64,000 nt of DNA, from the NCBI RefSeq assembly GCF_036320965.1, contig NC_092234.1, forward strand, positions 38,640,452 through 38,704,451, in the 5' to 3' direction. Each line of letters starts with the position of its first letter. The first letter of the stretch is position 1. The translations under genes and the position numbers were made by a program. This document shows, piece by piece, positions 24,569 to 36,182 of the stretch. Source of the stretch: Panulirus ornatus (Eukaryota; Arthropoda; Malacostraca; Decapoda; Palinuridae). The notes beneath the pieces were generated by a model. That model worked only from the letters and a program-made list of their open reading frames with translations. It did no database searches and was not told where the DNA came from.

Positions 24569-25214
24569 GCCGCGGCAACAATGTATTAAATTGTGTAATA
24601 AGGCTAATAGGATGTTAGGGTTCATTGATAGTACGTACTGTCAGCAATATAACTCTTATAGAGTATTATTGCATCTTTATCTTGCGTTGGTGAGACCAGA
24701 TTATGCGGTACAGTTTTGGGCTCCATACTATGCAGCTGATATAGATTGTTTAAAGAGAGTACAAAGGAGAATGACAAAAATGATCCCTGGAATTAGAAAC
24801 CTCACTTATGAAGAAAGGTTAAAAAGAATGAATTTACACTCACTTAAGAGGAGTTGGGCTGGAGGGGATATGAGTGGTTTTTAAATGGGTGAAGAGCATT
24901 AATAAATGTAACATGAATAAAGTTCTTAGAATGGCGTCACAGGATAGGATAAGAAATAATGAATTTGAAATAGAAAAAAATAGATTCAGGACAGATGTAA
25001 GTAAATATTGGTGTGGAAAAAAGGTAGTAGATGTATGGAACCAGCTGTTGCCAAGTACAGAAGTGGAAGCTGTGTGGGTCTTTAGGAATCCTTAAACGAA
25101 GGTTGGATGTGTTTATGGGTTCAGGTGGTTGGTTGTAGGGTGGACAGACTGCCTGGCATGGGTCAATAAGCCTCTTGCAGTGTCCTCACATATTCATGTT
25201 CTTATGTTCTTATA
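24566..25214 (+). mobile_element. CR1-like LINE 3' end (copy 2)
   Basis: Plus-strand counterpart of 19977-20787. It starts at TTAAGCCGCGGCAAC and encodes the same SYRVLLHLYLALVRPDY ... GGDMSGF block and, after the same frameshift, the same VFKWVKSINK ... VWVFRNP block. The two copies differ by a cluster of substitutions near the 5' end but their translations are the same for about 150 residues. The 3'UTR ends CACATATTCATGTTCTTATG. Confidence 0.82.
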
Positions 25215-25590
25215 TATTGCAAGAGGTCACAGTGGTGAGCGTGATCAAGTATATACATAAAACCATGAGGAAAATGTAACACGATAAGTTCCCAAGTGCA
25301 CTTTGGTGTAATGATCACATGGTCAGAGGAGATACAAGAATGAGACAGAAGACGTATAATAGTCAGTTGATATACGAGGAAGAGACGTAGCTAAGACGCC
25401 ATTGGTAAACAAGCGTTACTGGATGGTGGTGTTCGAGTCAGCCATCATGCCTGTCATAAGATATTATTGTTATGTGGACAGGAGAGTGAACTGTTTACAG
25501 ACTTTCCTCACGACAAAGCTATCCAGTTTGCATAGACCTTCACTAATATTAATGATACAGTTCTTTATGTATCCCATATTAGAAGATCCA
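25215..25590 (-). mobile_element. Inverted PLE 3' portion (left arm)
   Basis: Minus-strand text equivalent to about 26400-26770, extending from the 3' end into the last codons of the GIY-YIG region (KYTKN-like text). The arms differ by many small changes, so the structure is old. Confidence 0.7.
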
Positions 25591-26520
25591 GGATACTTTG
25601 ATTCAGTCATGTACATGATCTTTGTGTTTGACCATCAAACGAAATTTTCAAACATTTCTTCCTTTACTGAACAATTTAGTACCTTTTATCAACCTTAGTG
25701 TAGAAGTGGAAAACAATTGCATGGTACCATTTCTAGATTGCATGATCCATAGGGATAGAAACATAGTTTAGTTTAACATGTACAGAAAACCCACCAATGT
25801 TTGTTCTTATATTCATTATCACTCAGTTCAACATGACAAACTTAGATTATCATTCCAGTCTATGTTTCTTAGTGCATTACGTATATGCAGTCCGTAATTC
25901 AGTTGATGATCAGTTTGAGATGATATATTGTACCGTATCCAAATCAAAGTATCCTCGATTTTTCATCGTTAAATCCCTAAGTTGGCAAAGAAATCATTTC
26001 ATAGAGTTGAACCCAAACCTCTCCTTGACACCAAGTATCTTTAATTTCTCAATTTTAGTGATAGTTTTACATCACTTCCAATGTTGCTTAAAACTTTTAA
26101 CGAAAATGTTGCCTTCAGCAAATAACAATACTATAAAGAATATCTTAATTAGAATCTCATCAGAAAACTCTGCGGGCTGTATTTACATAATACCTTGTAA
26201 AAAATATGTAACGGGTTTTATTTTGGGCAGACTGGTCTGGATCTTTCATGTTAGACTTAAGGAAAAGAAATATGGTATTAGGAAAAGGAAAAGGATCAGA
26301 GGCTTTTTTTAATCATGTTAAAGATTATGACGATTGTATTGACTGGAGTGACGCTAATTCAGTTATTAACTGTAACTCTTTTAACACTAGAATTGCCATT
26401 GAATCTTCTATAATCAAATACACAAAGAATTGTAATATTGATATTAGTTAAGGTCTATACAAACTAGATAGTTTTGCCGTGAGCAAAATTTGTAAATAGT
26501 TCCCTTTCCTGTCCACATAA
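25591..26520 (+). pseudogene. PLE spacer and GIY-YIG endonuclease, decayed
   Basis: Fragments in order: NVSSFTEQFST-like RT end, HDKLRLSFQSMFL-type spacer (near 25820-25880), DDQFEMIYCTVSKSKYPRFF, NNNTIKNILIRISSENSAGCIY (start of the GIY motif as CIY), then frameshifted EAFFNHVKDYDDCIDWSDAN, IESSIIKYTKNCN and LYKLD. The YVG half of the motif is disrupted. Compare the better copy at 52960-53298. Confidence 0.7.
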
Positions 26521-26784
26521 TACCAATGTTATGACAGAACACCACCCACCCAAACACCACCATCCGCTGATGCTTGTTTACCATTGGCTTCTTAGCCACG
26601 TCTATTCCTTGTATATCAACTGACTGTTCTACGTCTTCTATCTCATTCTTGTATCTCCCCTGACCATGTGATCATTACATGAAAGTGCACTTGGGAACTT
26701 ATCGTGTTTCATTTCTTCGTCGTTACATGTATATACTAGATCACACGCACCGCTGTGACCTCTTGCTATATGTATATATATTTA

Positions 26785-27882
26785 CTTATTTCTTATCATA
26801 CTTTGTCGTTGTCTCCCGCGTTAGCGAGGTAACAAAAGGAAACAGACGAAAGAATAGCCCAACCCATCCACATACACATGTATATACATACACGTCCACA
26901 CACGCTCATATACATACCTATACATTTCAATGTATACATAAATATGCATACACAGACATATACATATATACACATGTACATAATTCATACTTGCTGCCTT
27001 CATTCATTTCCGTTGCCACCCCGCCACACATGAATTGACAACCCCCTTCCCCCGCACACGCGCGAGGCAGCGCTAGGAAAAGACAACAAAGGCCACATTC
27101 GTTCACACTCCGTCTCTAGCTGTCATGTACAATGCACCGAAACCACAGCTCCCTTTCCACATCCAGGACAAACAAAACTTTCCATAATCTACTCCAGACG
27201 CTTCACATACCTTGGTTCACTCTATTGACAGCACGTCGACACCGATATACCATATCGTTCCAATTCACTCTATTCCTTGCACGCCTTTCACCCTACTGCA
27301 TGTTCAGCCCCGATCCCTCAAATTCGTTTTCACTGCATCTTTCCACCTCCAAAATGGTCTCCCACTTCTCCTCGTTCCTTCCATCTCTTACACATATATC
27401 CTCTTTGTCAATCTTTTCTCACTCATTCTCTCCATGTGATCAAACCATTTCAATACACCCTCTTCTGCTCTCTCAACCACACTCTTTTTGTTACCACACA
27501 TCTCTCTTACCCTTTCATTACTTACTCGATCAAACCACCTCACACCACATATTGTCCTCAAAAATCTCATTTCCAGCACATCCACCCTCCTCCGCACATC
27601 CCTATCCTTAACCCACGCCTCGCAACCATATAACATTGTTGGAACCACTATTCCTTCAAACGTACCCATTTTTGCTTTCCGAGATAATGTTCTCGCCTTC
27701 CACACATTCTTCAACGCTCCCAGAACTTTCGCCCCCTCCCCCACCCTGTGATTCACTTCCACTTCCATGGTTCCATCCGCTGTGAAATCCACTCCCAGAT
27801 AACTAAAACACTTCACTTCCACCTGCATTCTACAATCAAACTTACCTCCCAGTTGACTTGTCCCTCAACCCTACTATACCTA

Positions 27883-27883
<1 letters not shown>
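26785..27883 (-). mobile_element. RTE 3' end, older subgroup with long-type 3'UTR
   Basis: Minus strand from RYSRVEGQVNW (27883) through GVDFTADGTMEVEVNHRVGE, MLYGCEAWVKDRDVRRRVDV, RWFDRVSNERVREMCG to the 3'UTR with the GCGCGAGGCAGCG/GCGGGGTGGCAACGG pair, GTATG-rich stretch and tail core (CCGCGTTAGCGAGGTAAC). A frame stays open for 146 codons (27828-27388), then decays. Substitutions such as VKDRDVRRRVD set it apart from the short-UTR copies. Confidence 0.82.

Positions 27884-27961
<78 letters not shown>
27884..27961. repeat. (TA)n microsatellite
   Basis: TA tract of about 78 bp between an RTE truncation point and an element A tail. Confidence 0.95.
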
Positions 27962-27964
<3 letters not shown>

Positions 27965-28100
27965 TTTTTTTAATTTCATACTATTCGCCATTTCCCGCGA
28001 TAGCGAGGTAACGTTAAGAACAGAGGACTGGGCCTTTGAAGGAATATCCTCAGCTGGCCCCCTTCTCTGATCCTTCTTTTGGGGAAAAAAAAAAATATAT
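27962..28100 (-). mobile_element. Element A, tail half only
   Basis: Minus strand: TTCGCCATTTCCCGCGATAG, GAACAGAGGACTGGGCC, AGCTGGCCCCCTTCTCTGAT, then an A run and ATATATATG, where the head half should follow. It directly precedes the plus-strand RTE that starts at ATGACTCATGG. Confidence 0.8.
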
Positions 28101-29402
28101 ATGACTCATGGTGAGGTGCCTGAGGATTGGCGGAATGCGTGCATAGTGCCATTGTACAAAGGCAAAGGAGATAAGAGTGAGTGCTCAAATTACAGAGGTA
28201 TAAGTTTGTTGGGTATTCCTGGTAGATCATATGGGAGGGTATTGATTGAGAGAGTGAAGGCATGTACAGAGCATCAGATTGGGGAAGAGCAGTGTGGTTT
28301 CAGAAGTGGTAGAGGATGTGTGGATCAGGTGTTTGCTTTGAAGAATTTATGTGAGAAATACTTAGAAAAGCAAATGGATTTGTATGTAGCATTTATGGAT
28401 CTGGAGAAGGCATATGATAGAGTTGATAGAGATGCTCTGTGGAAGGTATTAAGAATATATGGTGTGGGAGGCAAGTTGTTAGAAGCAGTGAAAAGCTTTT
28501 ATCGAGGATGTAAGGCGTGTGTACGTGTAGGAAGAGAGGAAAGTGATTGGTTCTCAGTGAATGTAGGTTTGCGGCAGGGGTGTGTGATGTCTCCATGGTT
28601 GTTTAATTTGTTTATGGATGGGGTTGTTAGGGAGGTGAATGCAAGAGTTTTGGAAAGAGGGGCAAGTATGAAGTTTGTTGTGGATGAGAGAGCTTGGGAA
28701 GTGAGTCAGTTGTTGTTCGCTGATGATACAGCACTGGTGGCTGATTCATGTGAGAAACTGCAGAAGGTGGTGACTGAGTTTGGTAAAGTATGTGAAAGAA
28801 GAAAGTTAAGAGTAAATGTGAATAACAGCAAGGTTATTAGGTACAGTAGGGTTGAGGGTCAAGTCAATTGGGAGGTAAGTTTGAATGGAGAAAAACTGGA
28901 GGAAGTAAAGTGTTTTAGATATCTGGGAGTGGATCTGGCAGCGGATGGAACCATGGAAGCGGAAGTGAATCATAGGGTGGGGGAGGGGGCGAAAATCCTG
29001 GGAGCATTGAAGAATGTGTGGAAGTCGAGAACATTATCTCGGAAAGCAAAAATGGGTATGTTTGAAGGAATAGTGGTTCCAACAATGTTGTATGGTTGCG
29101 AGGCGTGGGCTATGGATAGAGTTGTGCGCAGGAGGGTGGATGTGCTGGAAATGAGATGTTTGAGGAAAATGTGTGGTGTGAGGTGGTTTGATCGAGTAAG
29201 TAATGTAAGGGTAAGAGAGATGTGTGGAAATAAAAAGAGCGTGGTTGAGAGAGCAGAAGAGGGTGTTTTGAAATGGTTTGGGCACATGGAGAGAATGAGT
29301 GAGGAAAGATTGACCAAGAGGATATATGTGTCGGAGGTGGAGGGAACGAGGAGAAGTGGGAGACCAAATTGGAGGTGGAAAGATGGAGTGAAAAGATTTT
29401 GA
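28101..29402 (+). pseudogene. RTE reverse transcriptase, 433 open codons
   Basis: Motif A AFMDLEKAYD at about residues 97-106, motif B RQGCVMSPWLFNL 158-170, motif C FADD 206-209, then RVVRRRVDVLEMRCLRKMCG and GRPNWRWKDGVK. A one-A shortening in GTGAAAAGATTTTG turns the end into KRF-stop, about 35 residues early. The first third of the RT domain and the endonuclease are missing, because the copy starts at the recurrent TGTATGTATG breakpoint. Confidence 0.87.
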
Positions 29403-29675
29403 GTGATCGGGGCCTGAACATGCAGGAGGGTGAAAGGAGGGCAAGGAATAGAGTGAATTGGATCGATGTGGTATACTGGGGTTGACGTGCTGTCAGTGGA
29501 TTGAATCAGGGCATGTGAAGCGTCTGGGGTAAACCATGGAAAGTTGTGTGGGGCCTGGAAGTGGAAAGGGAGCGGTGGTTTCGGGCATTATTGCATGAGA
29601 GCTGAAGACTGAGTGTGAACGAATGGGGCCTTTGTTATCTTTTCCTAGCGCTACCTCGCCACACATGGAAAACCA
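28101..29675 (+). mobile_element. RTE copy, left arm of a large palindrome
   Basis: Starts at MTHGEVPEDW, keeps the whole RT and C-terminal region and the beginning of a long-type 3'UTR, then turns back on itself at the 3'UTR hairpin (centre about 29675). The partner arm is 29676-31096. Both arms share LKNLCEKYL where every other copy has LKNVCEKYL. Confidence 0.85.
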
Positions 29676-29705
29676 TCCCCCTCATGTGGGCGAGGTAGCG
29701 CTAGG
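29644..29705. other. Hairpin at the palindrome centre
   Basis: CCTAGCGCTACCTCGCC (29644-29660) pairs exactly with 29689-29705, and inside it CACATG (29662-29667) pairs with CATGTG (29683-29688), leaving a loop of 15 bases. In ordinary long-type copies the same two halves are an internal hairpin of the 3'UTR, so the palindrome is centred on a native stem-loop. Confidence 0.9.
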
Positions 29706-31096
29706 AAAGGACAACAAAGGCCCCATTCGTTCACACTCAGTCTCTAGCTCTCATGCAATAATGCCTGAAACCACAGCTCCCTTTCCACATCCAGACCCCA
29801 CAGAACTTTCCATGGTTTACCCCAGACGCTTCACATGCCCTGATTCAACCCTTTGACATCACGTCGACCCCGGTATACCACATCGATCCAATTCACTCTA
29901 TTCCTTGCCCTCCTTTCACCCTCCTGCATGTTCAGGCCCCGATCACTCAAAATCTTTTCACTCCATCTTTCCACCTCCAATTTGGTCTCCCACTTCTCCT
30001 CGTTCCCTCCACCTCCGACACGTATATCCTCTTGGGCAATCTTTACACACTCATTCTCTCCATGTGCCCAAACCATTTCAAAACACCCTCTTCTGCTCTT
30101 TTTATTTCCAAACATCTCTCTTACCCTTACATTACTTACTCGATCAAACCACCTCACACTACATATTGTCCTCAAACATCTCATTTCCAGCACATCCACC
30201 CTCCTGCGCACAACTCTATCCATAGCCCACGCCTCGCAACCATACAACATTGTTGGAACCACTATTCCTTCAAACATACCATTTTTGCTTTCCGAGATAA
30301 TGTTCTCGACTTCCACACATTCTTCAAGGCTCCCAGGATTTTCGCCCCCTCCCCCACCCTATGATTCACTTCCGCTTCCATGGTTCCATCCGCTGCCAGA
30401 TCCACTCCCAGATATCTAAAACACTTTACTTCCTCCAGTTTTTCTCCATTCAAACGTACCTCCCAATTGACTTTACCCTCAACCCTACTGTACCTAATAA
30501 CCTTGGTCTTATTCACATTTACTCTTAACTTTCTTCTTTCACACACTTTACCAAACTCAGTCACCACCTTCTGCAGTTTCTCACATGAATCAGCCACCAG
30601 CGATGTATCATCAGCGAACAACAACTGACTCACTTCCCAAGCTCTCTCATCCCCAACAACCTGCATACTTGCCCCTCTTTCCAAAACTCTTGCATTCACC
30701 TCCCTAACAACCCCATCCATAAACTAATTAAACAACCATGGAGACATCACACACCCCTGCCGCAAACCTAAATTCACTGAGAACCAATCACTTTCCTCTC
30801 TTCCTACACGTACACATGCTACATGCTTTACATCCTCGATAAAAACTTTTCACTGCTTCTAACAACTTGCCTCCCACACCATATTTTCTTAGTACCTTCC
30901 ACAGAGCATCTCTATCAACTCTATCATATGCCTTCTCCAGATCTATAAATGCTACGTACAAATCCATTTGCTTTTCTAAGTATTTCTCACATAAATTCTT
31001 CAAAGCAAACACCTGATCCACACATCCTCTACCACTTCTGAAACCACACTGCTCTTCCCCAATCTGATGCTCTGTACATGCCTTCACCCTCTCCAT
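29676..31096 (-). mobile_element. RTE copy, right arm of the palindrome
   Basis: Minus strand from ERVKACTEHQIGEEQC (31096) through motif A (AFIDLEKAYD), a 5-base-type insertion near 30815 (GTAAAGCATGTAGCATG, duplicated text) that shifts the frame, motif B, motif C (FADDTSLVADS, Ser for Ala), and the C-terminal region with small deletions (LSRKAKM-VC..., NKKS-RRGC). It then has the 3'UTR start. Several percent of bases differ from the left arm. Confidence 0.82.
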
Positions 31097-31187
31097 CTGG
31101 CCCCCCGCTCCCGTCCCCTCTAGTCGCCTTCTACAACACGTGAGGAATACGTGGGAAGTATTCTTTCTCCCCCATCCCCAGGGATAT
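31097..31187 (-). mobile_element. RTE 5'UTR head joined to RT sequence
   Basis: Minus strand reads TATCCCTGGGGATGGGGGAG, AATACTTCCCACGTATTCC, GTAGAAGGCGACTAGAGGGG, CGGGAGCGGGGGGCCAG and then passes without a gap into RT codons at 31096. This is either an internally deleted RTE (5'UTR fused to mid-RT) or a chance junction of an element A head with an RTE copy. Confidence 0.7.
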
Positions 31188-31191
31188 CACA

Positions 31192-31270
<79 letters not shown>
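31188..31270. repeat. (TA)n microsatellite
   Basis: TA tract of about 80 bp, preceded by ATATGTATA. Confidence 0.95.
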
Positions 31271-31647
<377 letters not shown>

Positions 31648-33357
31648 GCTTTGTCGCTGTCTCCCGCGTTTGCGAGGTAGCGCAAGGAAACAGACGAAAG
31701 AAATGGCCCAACCCACCCCCATACACATGTATATACATACACGTCCACACACGCAAATATACATACCTACACAGCTTTCCATGGTTTACCCCAGACGCTT
31801 CACATGCCCTGATTCAACCCACTGACAGCACGTCAACCCCGGTATACCACATCGATCCAGTTCACTCTATTCCTTGCCCTCCTTTCACCCTCCTGCATGT
31901 TCAGGCCCCGATCACACAAAATCTTTTTCACTCCATCTTTCCACCTCCAATTTGGTCTCCCTCTTCTCCTCGTTCCCTCCACCTCAGACACATATATCCT
32001 CTTGGTCAATCTTTCCTCACTTATTCTCTCCATGTGCCCAAACGATTTCAAAACACCCTCTTCTGCTCTCTCAACCACGCTCTTTTTATTTCCACACATC
32101 TCTCTTACCCTTACGATACTTACTCGATCAAACCACCTCACACCACATATTGTCCTCAAACATCTCATTTCCAGCACATCCACCCTCCTGCGCACAACTC
32201 TATCCATAGCCCACGCCTCGCAACCATACAACATTGTTGGAACCACTATTCCTTCAAACATACCCATCTTTGCTTTCCGAGATAATGTTCTCGACTTCCA
32301 CACATTCTTCAAGGCTCCCAGGATTTTCGCCCCCTCCACCACCCTATGATCCACTTCCGCTTCCATGGTTCCATCCGCTGCCAGATCCACTCCCAGATAT
32401 CTAAAACACCCTACTTCCTCCAGTTTTTCTCCATTCAAACTTACCTCCCAATTGCCTTGACCCTCAACCCTACTGTACCTAATAACCTTGCTGTTATTCA
32501 CATTTACTCTTAACTTTCTTCTTTCACACACTTTACCAAACTCAGTCACCACCTTCTGCAGTTTCTCACATGAATCAGCCACCAGCGCTGTATCATCAGC
32601 GAACAACAACTGACTCACTTCCCAATCTCTCTCATCCACAACAGACTGCATACTTGCCCCTCTTTCCAAAACTCTTGCATTCACTTCCCTAACAACCCCA
32701 TCCATAAACAAATTAAATAACCATAGAGACATCACACACCCCTGCCGCAAACCTACATTCACTGAGAACCAATCACTTTCCGCTCTTCCTACACGTACAC
32801 ATGCCTTACATCCTCGATAAAAGCTTTTCACTGCTTCTAACAACTTGCTTCCCACACCATATATTCTTAATACCTTCCACAGAGCATCTCTATCAACTCT
32901 ATCACATGCCTTCTCCAGATCCATAAATGCTGCATACAAATCCATTTGCTTTTCTAAGTATTTCTCACATACATTCTTCAAAGCAAACACCTGATCCACA
33001 CATCATCTACCACTTCTGAAACCACACTGCTCTTCCCCAATCTGATGCTCTGTACATGCCTTCACCCTCTTAATCAATACCCTCCCATATAATTTACCAG
33101 GAATACTCAACAAACTTATACTTCTGTAATCTGAGCACTCACTTTTATCCCCTTTGCCTTTGTACAATGGCACTATGCACGCATTCCGCCAATCCTCAGG
33201 CACCTCACCATGAATCATACATACATTAAATAACCTTACCAACCAGTCAACAATACAGTCACCCCCTTTTTTTAATAAATTCCACTGCAATACCATCCAA
33301 ACCTGCTGCCTTGCCGGCTTTAATCTTCCGCAAAGCTTTTACTACCTCTGCTCTGTT
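31648..33357 (-). mobile_element. RTE copy, short-type 3'UTR
   Basis: Minus strand from [19 protein letters not shown] (33357) to the tail core at 31660. The 3'UTR carries the CATGGAAAGCTGTGTAGG junction that marks the short-UTR subgroup. Its 5' side is cut by a TA tract at TAAACAGAG, close to where the twin-primed copy broke. Confidence 0.87.
31833..33357 (-). pseudogene. RTE reverse transcriptase with one nonsense change and a frameshift
   Basis: Frame 32999-31833 (388 codons) runs from motif A (AFMDLEKACD, Cys for Tyr) through RQGCVMSLWLFNL (Pro-to-Leu in motif B), FADDTALVADS, to the natural end DVVYRG. Upstream, GGA-to-TGA in the SGRGCVD block (about 33001) breaks it, and an extra T in a T7 run near 33268 shifts the frame. 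The motif B Pro change probably impairs the enzyme. Confidence 0.85.
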
Positions 33358-33366
33358 TATATATAT

Positions 33367-33440
<74 letters not shown>
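33352..33440. repeat. (TA)n microsatellite
   Basis: TA tract with two TAC interruptions at its left end, ending the RTE-rich block. Confidence 0.95.
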
Positions 33441-33443
<3 letters not shown>

Positions 33444-34020
33444 CTAGCCTAAGCCAGGCACCCATCTTATCAACCAACCCTTAGGGGTAATTTAGGCAGA
33501 TCGTTCAATTGTAGATAAATGAATGTGAGGAAGGACACCTGAATTACTCGAGGTAGATGACCATGTAGGTGATTACTTGTATCAACTGTTATCATAACGA
33601 AGTGTCAAACATATCACCATTATCATAACGAAGTGCCAAACATATCACCATTCATTTGATGATTTGCATTAGCTATTATGATGGAGTAACCACCATATCA
33701 CCGTCCATCTTATAACTTGCATCACTTATTATCATGATGGAGTGCCGATCACATCATCTAGCAGATAACTTGCATCACTTATTATCATGATGGAGTGCCC
33801 ACCAGATCACCATCTAGTTGACAATCTGCAACAGCTGTTATCATGATGGAGTTCCTCTTTAAAGCACAAAGTTCGCTGAGGTTGACAATGATGATAAAGT
33901 CTTTTGTTATAATGAATCATTGTTAAAGTGGATGTGTCCATGTTTTCCAACCTGCTACAACAATGCCCTTGCCACCTTTTATCTTCACCTGTTATACTAA
34001 TAAACTTTTTCAGCTTTTGT
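33441..34020. other. Unassigned, with diverged 60-bp repeats
   Basis: No gene. From about 33590 to 33860 a block of roughly 60 bp recurs with drift, marked by TTATCATGATGGAGTGCC and ACATCACCAT-like text (33600, 33680, 33725, 33780, 33840). The rest is unassigned. Confidence 0.55.
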
Positions 34021-34365
34021 ATTGATAGTTTAATGATATATCCTTTAATATAAGGTTATCATACCTTTACTATAAGGTTAATATACCCTTTAATATAAGG
34101 TTATCATACTTCTACTATAAGGTTATCATATCCTTTAATATAAGGTTATAATACCTTTACTACAAGGTTATCATATCCTTTAATATAAGGTTATCATACC
34201 TTTGCTATAAGGTTATGATATCCTTTGATATAAGGTTATCATACCTTTGCTATAAGGTTATTTTATCCTTTAATATAAGGTTATCATACCTTTACTATAA
34301 GGTTATCATATCCTTTAGTATAAGGTTATCATACCTTTACCCTAAGGTTATCATATCTTTTGTCT
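34021..34365. repeat. 22/23-bp minisatellite, alternating dimer
   Basis: Two unit types alternate: ATATCCTTTAATATAAGGTT plus ATC, and ATACCTTTACTATAAGGTTATC, giving a dimer of about 45 bp repeated some seven times. It decays at both ends. Confidence 0.9.
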
Positions 34366-34734
34366 AATAATCATTACAGCTTTTTGTATAGACACCTAAT
34401 CTTACTCCCTTAACATGGATGGAATACAGTGTCATCAGAGTGTGCGGGGTGTTGTTATCATGTGTCGACTGAAAGGGTGCATATCGTTTGTGATCCTGCG
34501 CTGGCATGTGCGCTGATACATGACCCAGACATATTCACTAGTATGTCCAGGTTGACCAGGAACACACGACGCATAAAACTGCTTGTAAACATAAACACAG
34601 TTACCAATGACTACTTCGCCATCTGATTGTTTACTGTCTTCATTAACATAGTGACAATGTTTCCAGAGATTCTGCTAAAAGCAACTTACGGTGATGGGAT
34701 GAGTAAGACTACGTATCTGGAGGTCAGCCTTCCC
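34366..34734. other. Unassigned sequence
   Basis: A 65-codon frame at 34429-34626 has no recognisable features. Nothing else seen. Confidence 0.4.
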
Positions 34735-36060
34735 ATCTCCCTATAGAGGTCATTGTACCTCCTTCTCATTGGAGAGGTCAGTAGCTTCTCATTTCTTTAG
34801 ACATTAAGCTAATTGGACAATACAATTCCCAGCAGTGATTCATTACATATTCCCAATATCGATGTTATATTGGCAAATTTCCATTCCTCTGAAACATTTC
34901 TCGTAACTAGTTGAAGATATCAGCAAATGGTTTGACTCGCATGTTTCGCCTCCTGCATCATTGGGAAAACTCCTCCTAATCTGCCGTTTTGTTTACTCTC
35001 ATCCCATTAAGCACTGATAGTATATCCTTAAATATTATTTCAATATGTTGCAAAACGTTTTTTCATGCTAACAATGAAACTGAATCCGGAACATGACTTG
35101 TATCTTCAGTTGTGAGTACAGATAAAAAAAAAACATCGCTTAGAATCTTTGCTATGGCTTCGATCTCATGAATGAAGTATCCATTTCTTGTAATCAATGG
35201 CCCAATTGACTGGATAATGACTCCATCATAAGTTAAGTGTGAAACACTTTTGGTTTTCTGTTGTTATTCTCAGCAATGTACGCTTCATACTCATGTTTGT
35301 TTTGATACATAAATATCTTAATTTCCTTACACAAATTTACGTCATGGATAATGTCATGTTGATCATTTGTCCTTTTGAGTTTCTGATGTGGTTCTTTTGT
35401 AAACAAAAAGCTTTTTAGTATGTCATCGTTCCACCACTTCGGCTTCCTTTTAGAACAAGACCGTTTTATACGTACTTGCTCATATGTTCCCTCCACTATG
35501 TTGAAGGATTTACTGAATCTTTTCTAATCTACGTTCATGTCTTCGTCAGTAACGATATCATCCCAAGCTTGGCTGTCAAGACCAACGTGAGCACCACTGA
35601 AATTTGCCAGTGTTAGATCTGGTATTGTATCGTGATTTCCACGTTGAGCAGCATTCCAGATTGTGTTATCTGAACACTGACTTGCTAGGCAACACTTGTA
35701 CCAAATTTTTCTCCTACTTCAACATTAATCACGAGATCCTCATTTGTAGTTACAACTAAATCTGATACGTTTTCATTGCGAGTAGGTTTTTCAAGTAATT
35801 GTGTTGAGTCAGTATGGAGTAAATCTAGGTGGAGCCCACACCCCGTAATATTGGAAAGAGATTCTCCCCACTGAGATACCGGTATGTTAAAGTCTCCCAT
35901 TATGATCGAATTTTGGTCATTGAAAATCTCTCTTACACCAACCTCGGGTGTCTGTTATTTTTCTTGCGATGCTCATCATTAATTTCAACAAAAATAAGAG
36001 TTGATGTTATAACCAGCTGCAGCATCTTATGACACGGGTGAACTGTAGATGATGACTGGT
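34735..36060 (-). mobile_element. CR1-like LINE relic, endonuclease to RT entry
   Basis: Minus strand: endonuclease motif MGDFNIPVSQWGESL with LHLDLLHTDSTQLLEKPTRN (35900-35685), linker VRIKRSCSKRKPKWWNDDI (35480-35440), KEIKIFMYQNKHEYE, then VGPLITRNGYFIHEIEAIAKIL and EDTSHVPD (about 35215-35080), and a last scrap SEEWKFANIT (about 34895). This order (APE endonuclease, WWN linker, GPL...F block, EEWK...N) is that of CR1/Jockey-group second frames. Many stops. It may or may not be the same family as the 3' ends at 20 and 24.6 kb, because the shared region is missing. Confidence 0.72.
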
Positions 36061-36182
36061 GACAAACATATCACCTCCAACACTGTTAACAAGATCTTCA
36101 TTTGCCGCGAGAACTAGATATATTGTTGTCACAAGTAGGATTCCCAACTGACTGTACTCGATTACTATCAAACAGATTTACG
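36061..36182. other. Unassigned spacer
   Basis: Possibly further 5' CR1-like text, but no motif supports it. Confidence 0.3.

Larger units (their letters stand above)
25215..26770 (+). mobile_element. PLE copy 3 with long inverted ends
   Basis: The main body is on the plus strand (about 25591-26770): RT C-terminal text (YVDV region lost), spacer, GIY-YIG remnant and 3' end. The left end (25215-25590) is an inverted copy of the same 3' portion. Matching landmarks: TTGCAAGAGGTCAC / reverse at 26755, GATAAGTTCCCAAGTGCACT / reverse at 26685, GGTAAACAAGCGTTAC / reverse near 26570, TATGTGGACAGGAG / reverse near 26510. PLEs are known for such inverted or tandem 'pseudo-LTR' arrangements. Confidence 0.75.

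Noticed and set aside
28101..31096. The RTE palindrome as an assembly artefact
   Set aside because: A read fold-back would give identical arms. These differ by substitutions and small indels, for example the insertion near 30815 and FADDTSLVADS against FADDTALVADS. Not fully excluded without reads.
34429..34626. A 65-codon cysteine-containing frame as a small host gene
   Set aside because: No signal peptide, no conserved spacing and no support beyond an open frame.
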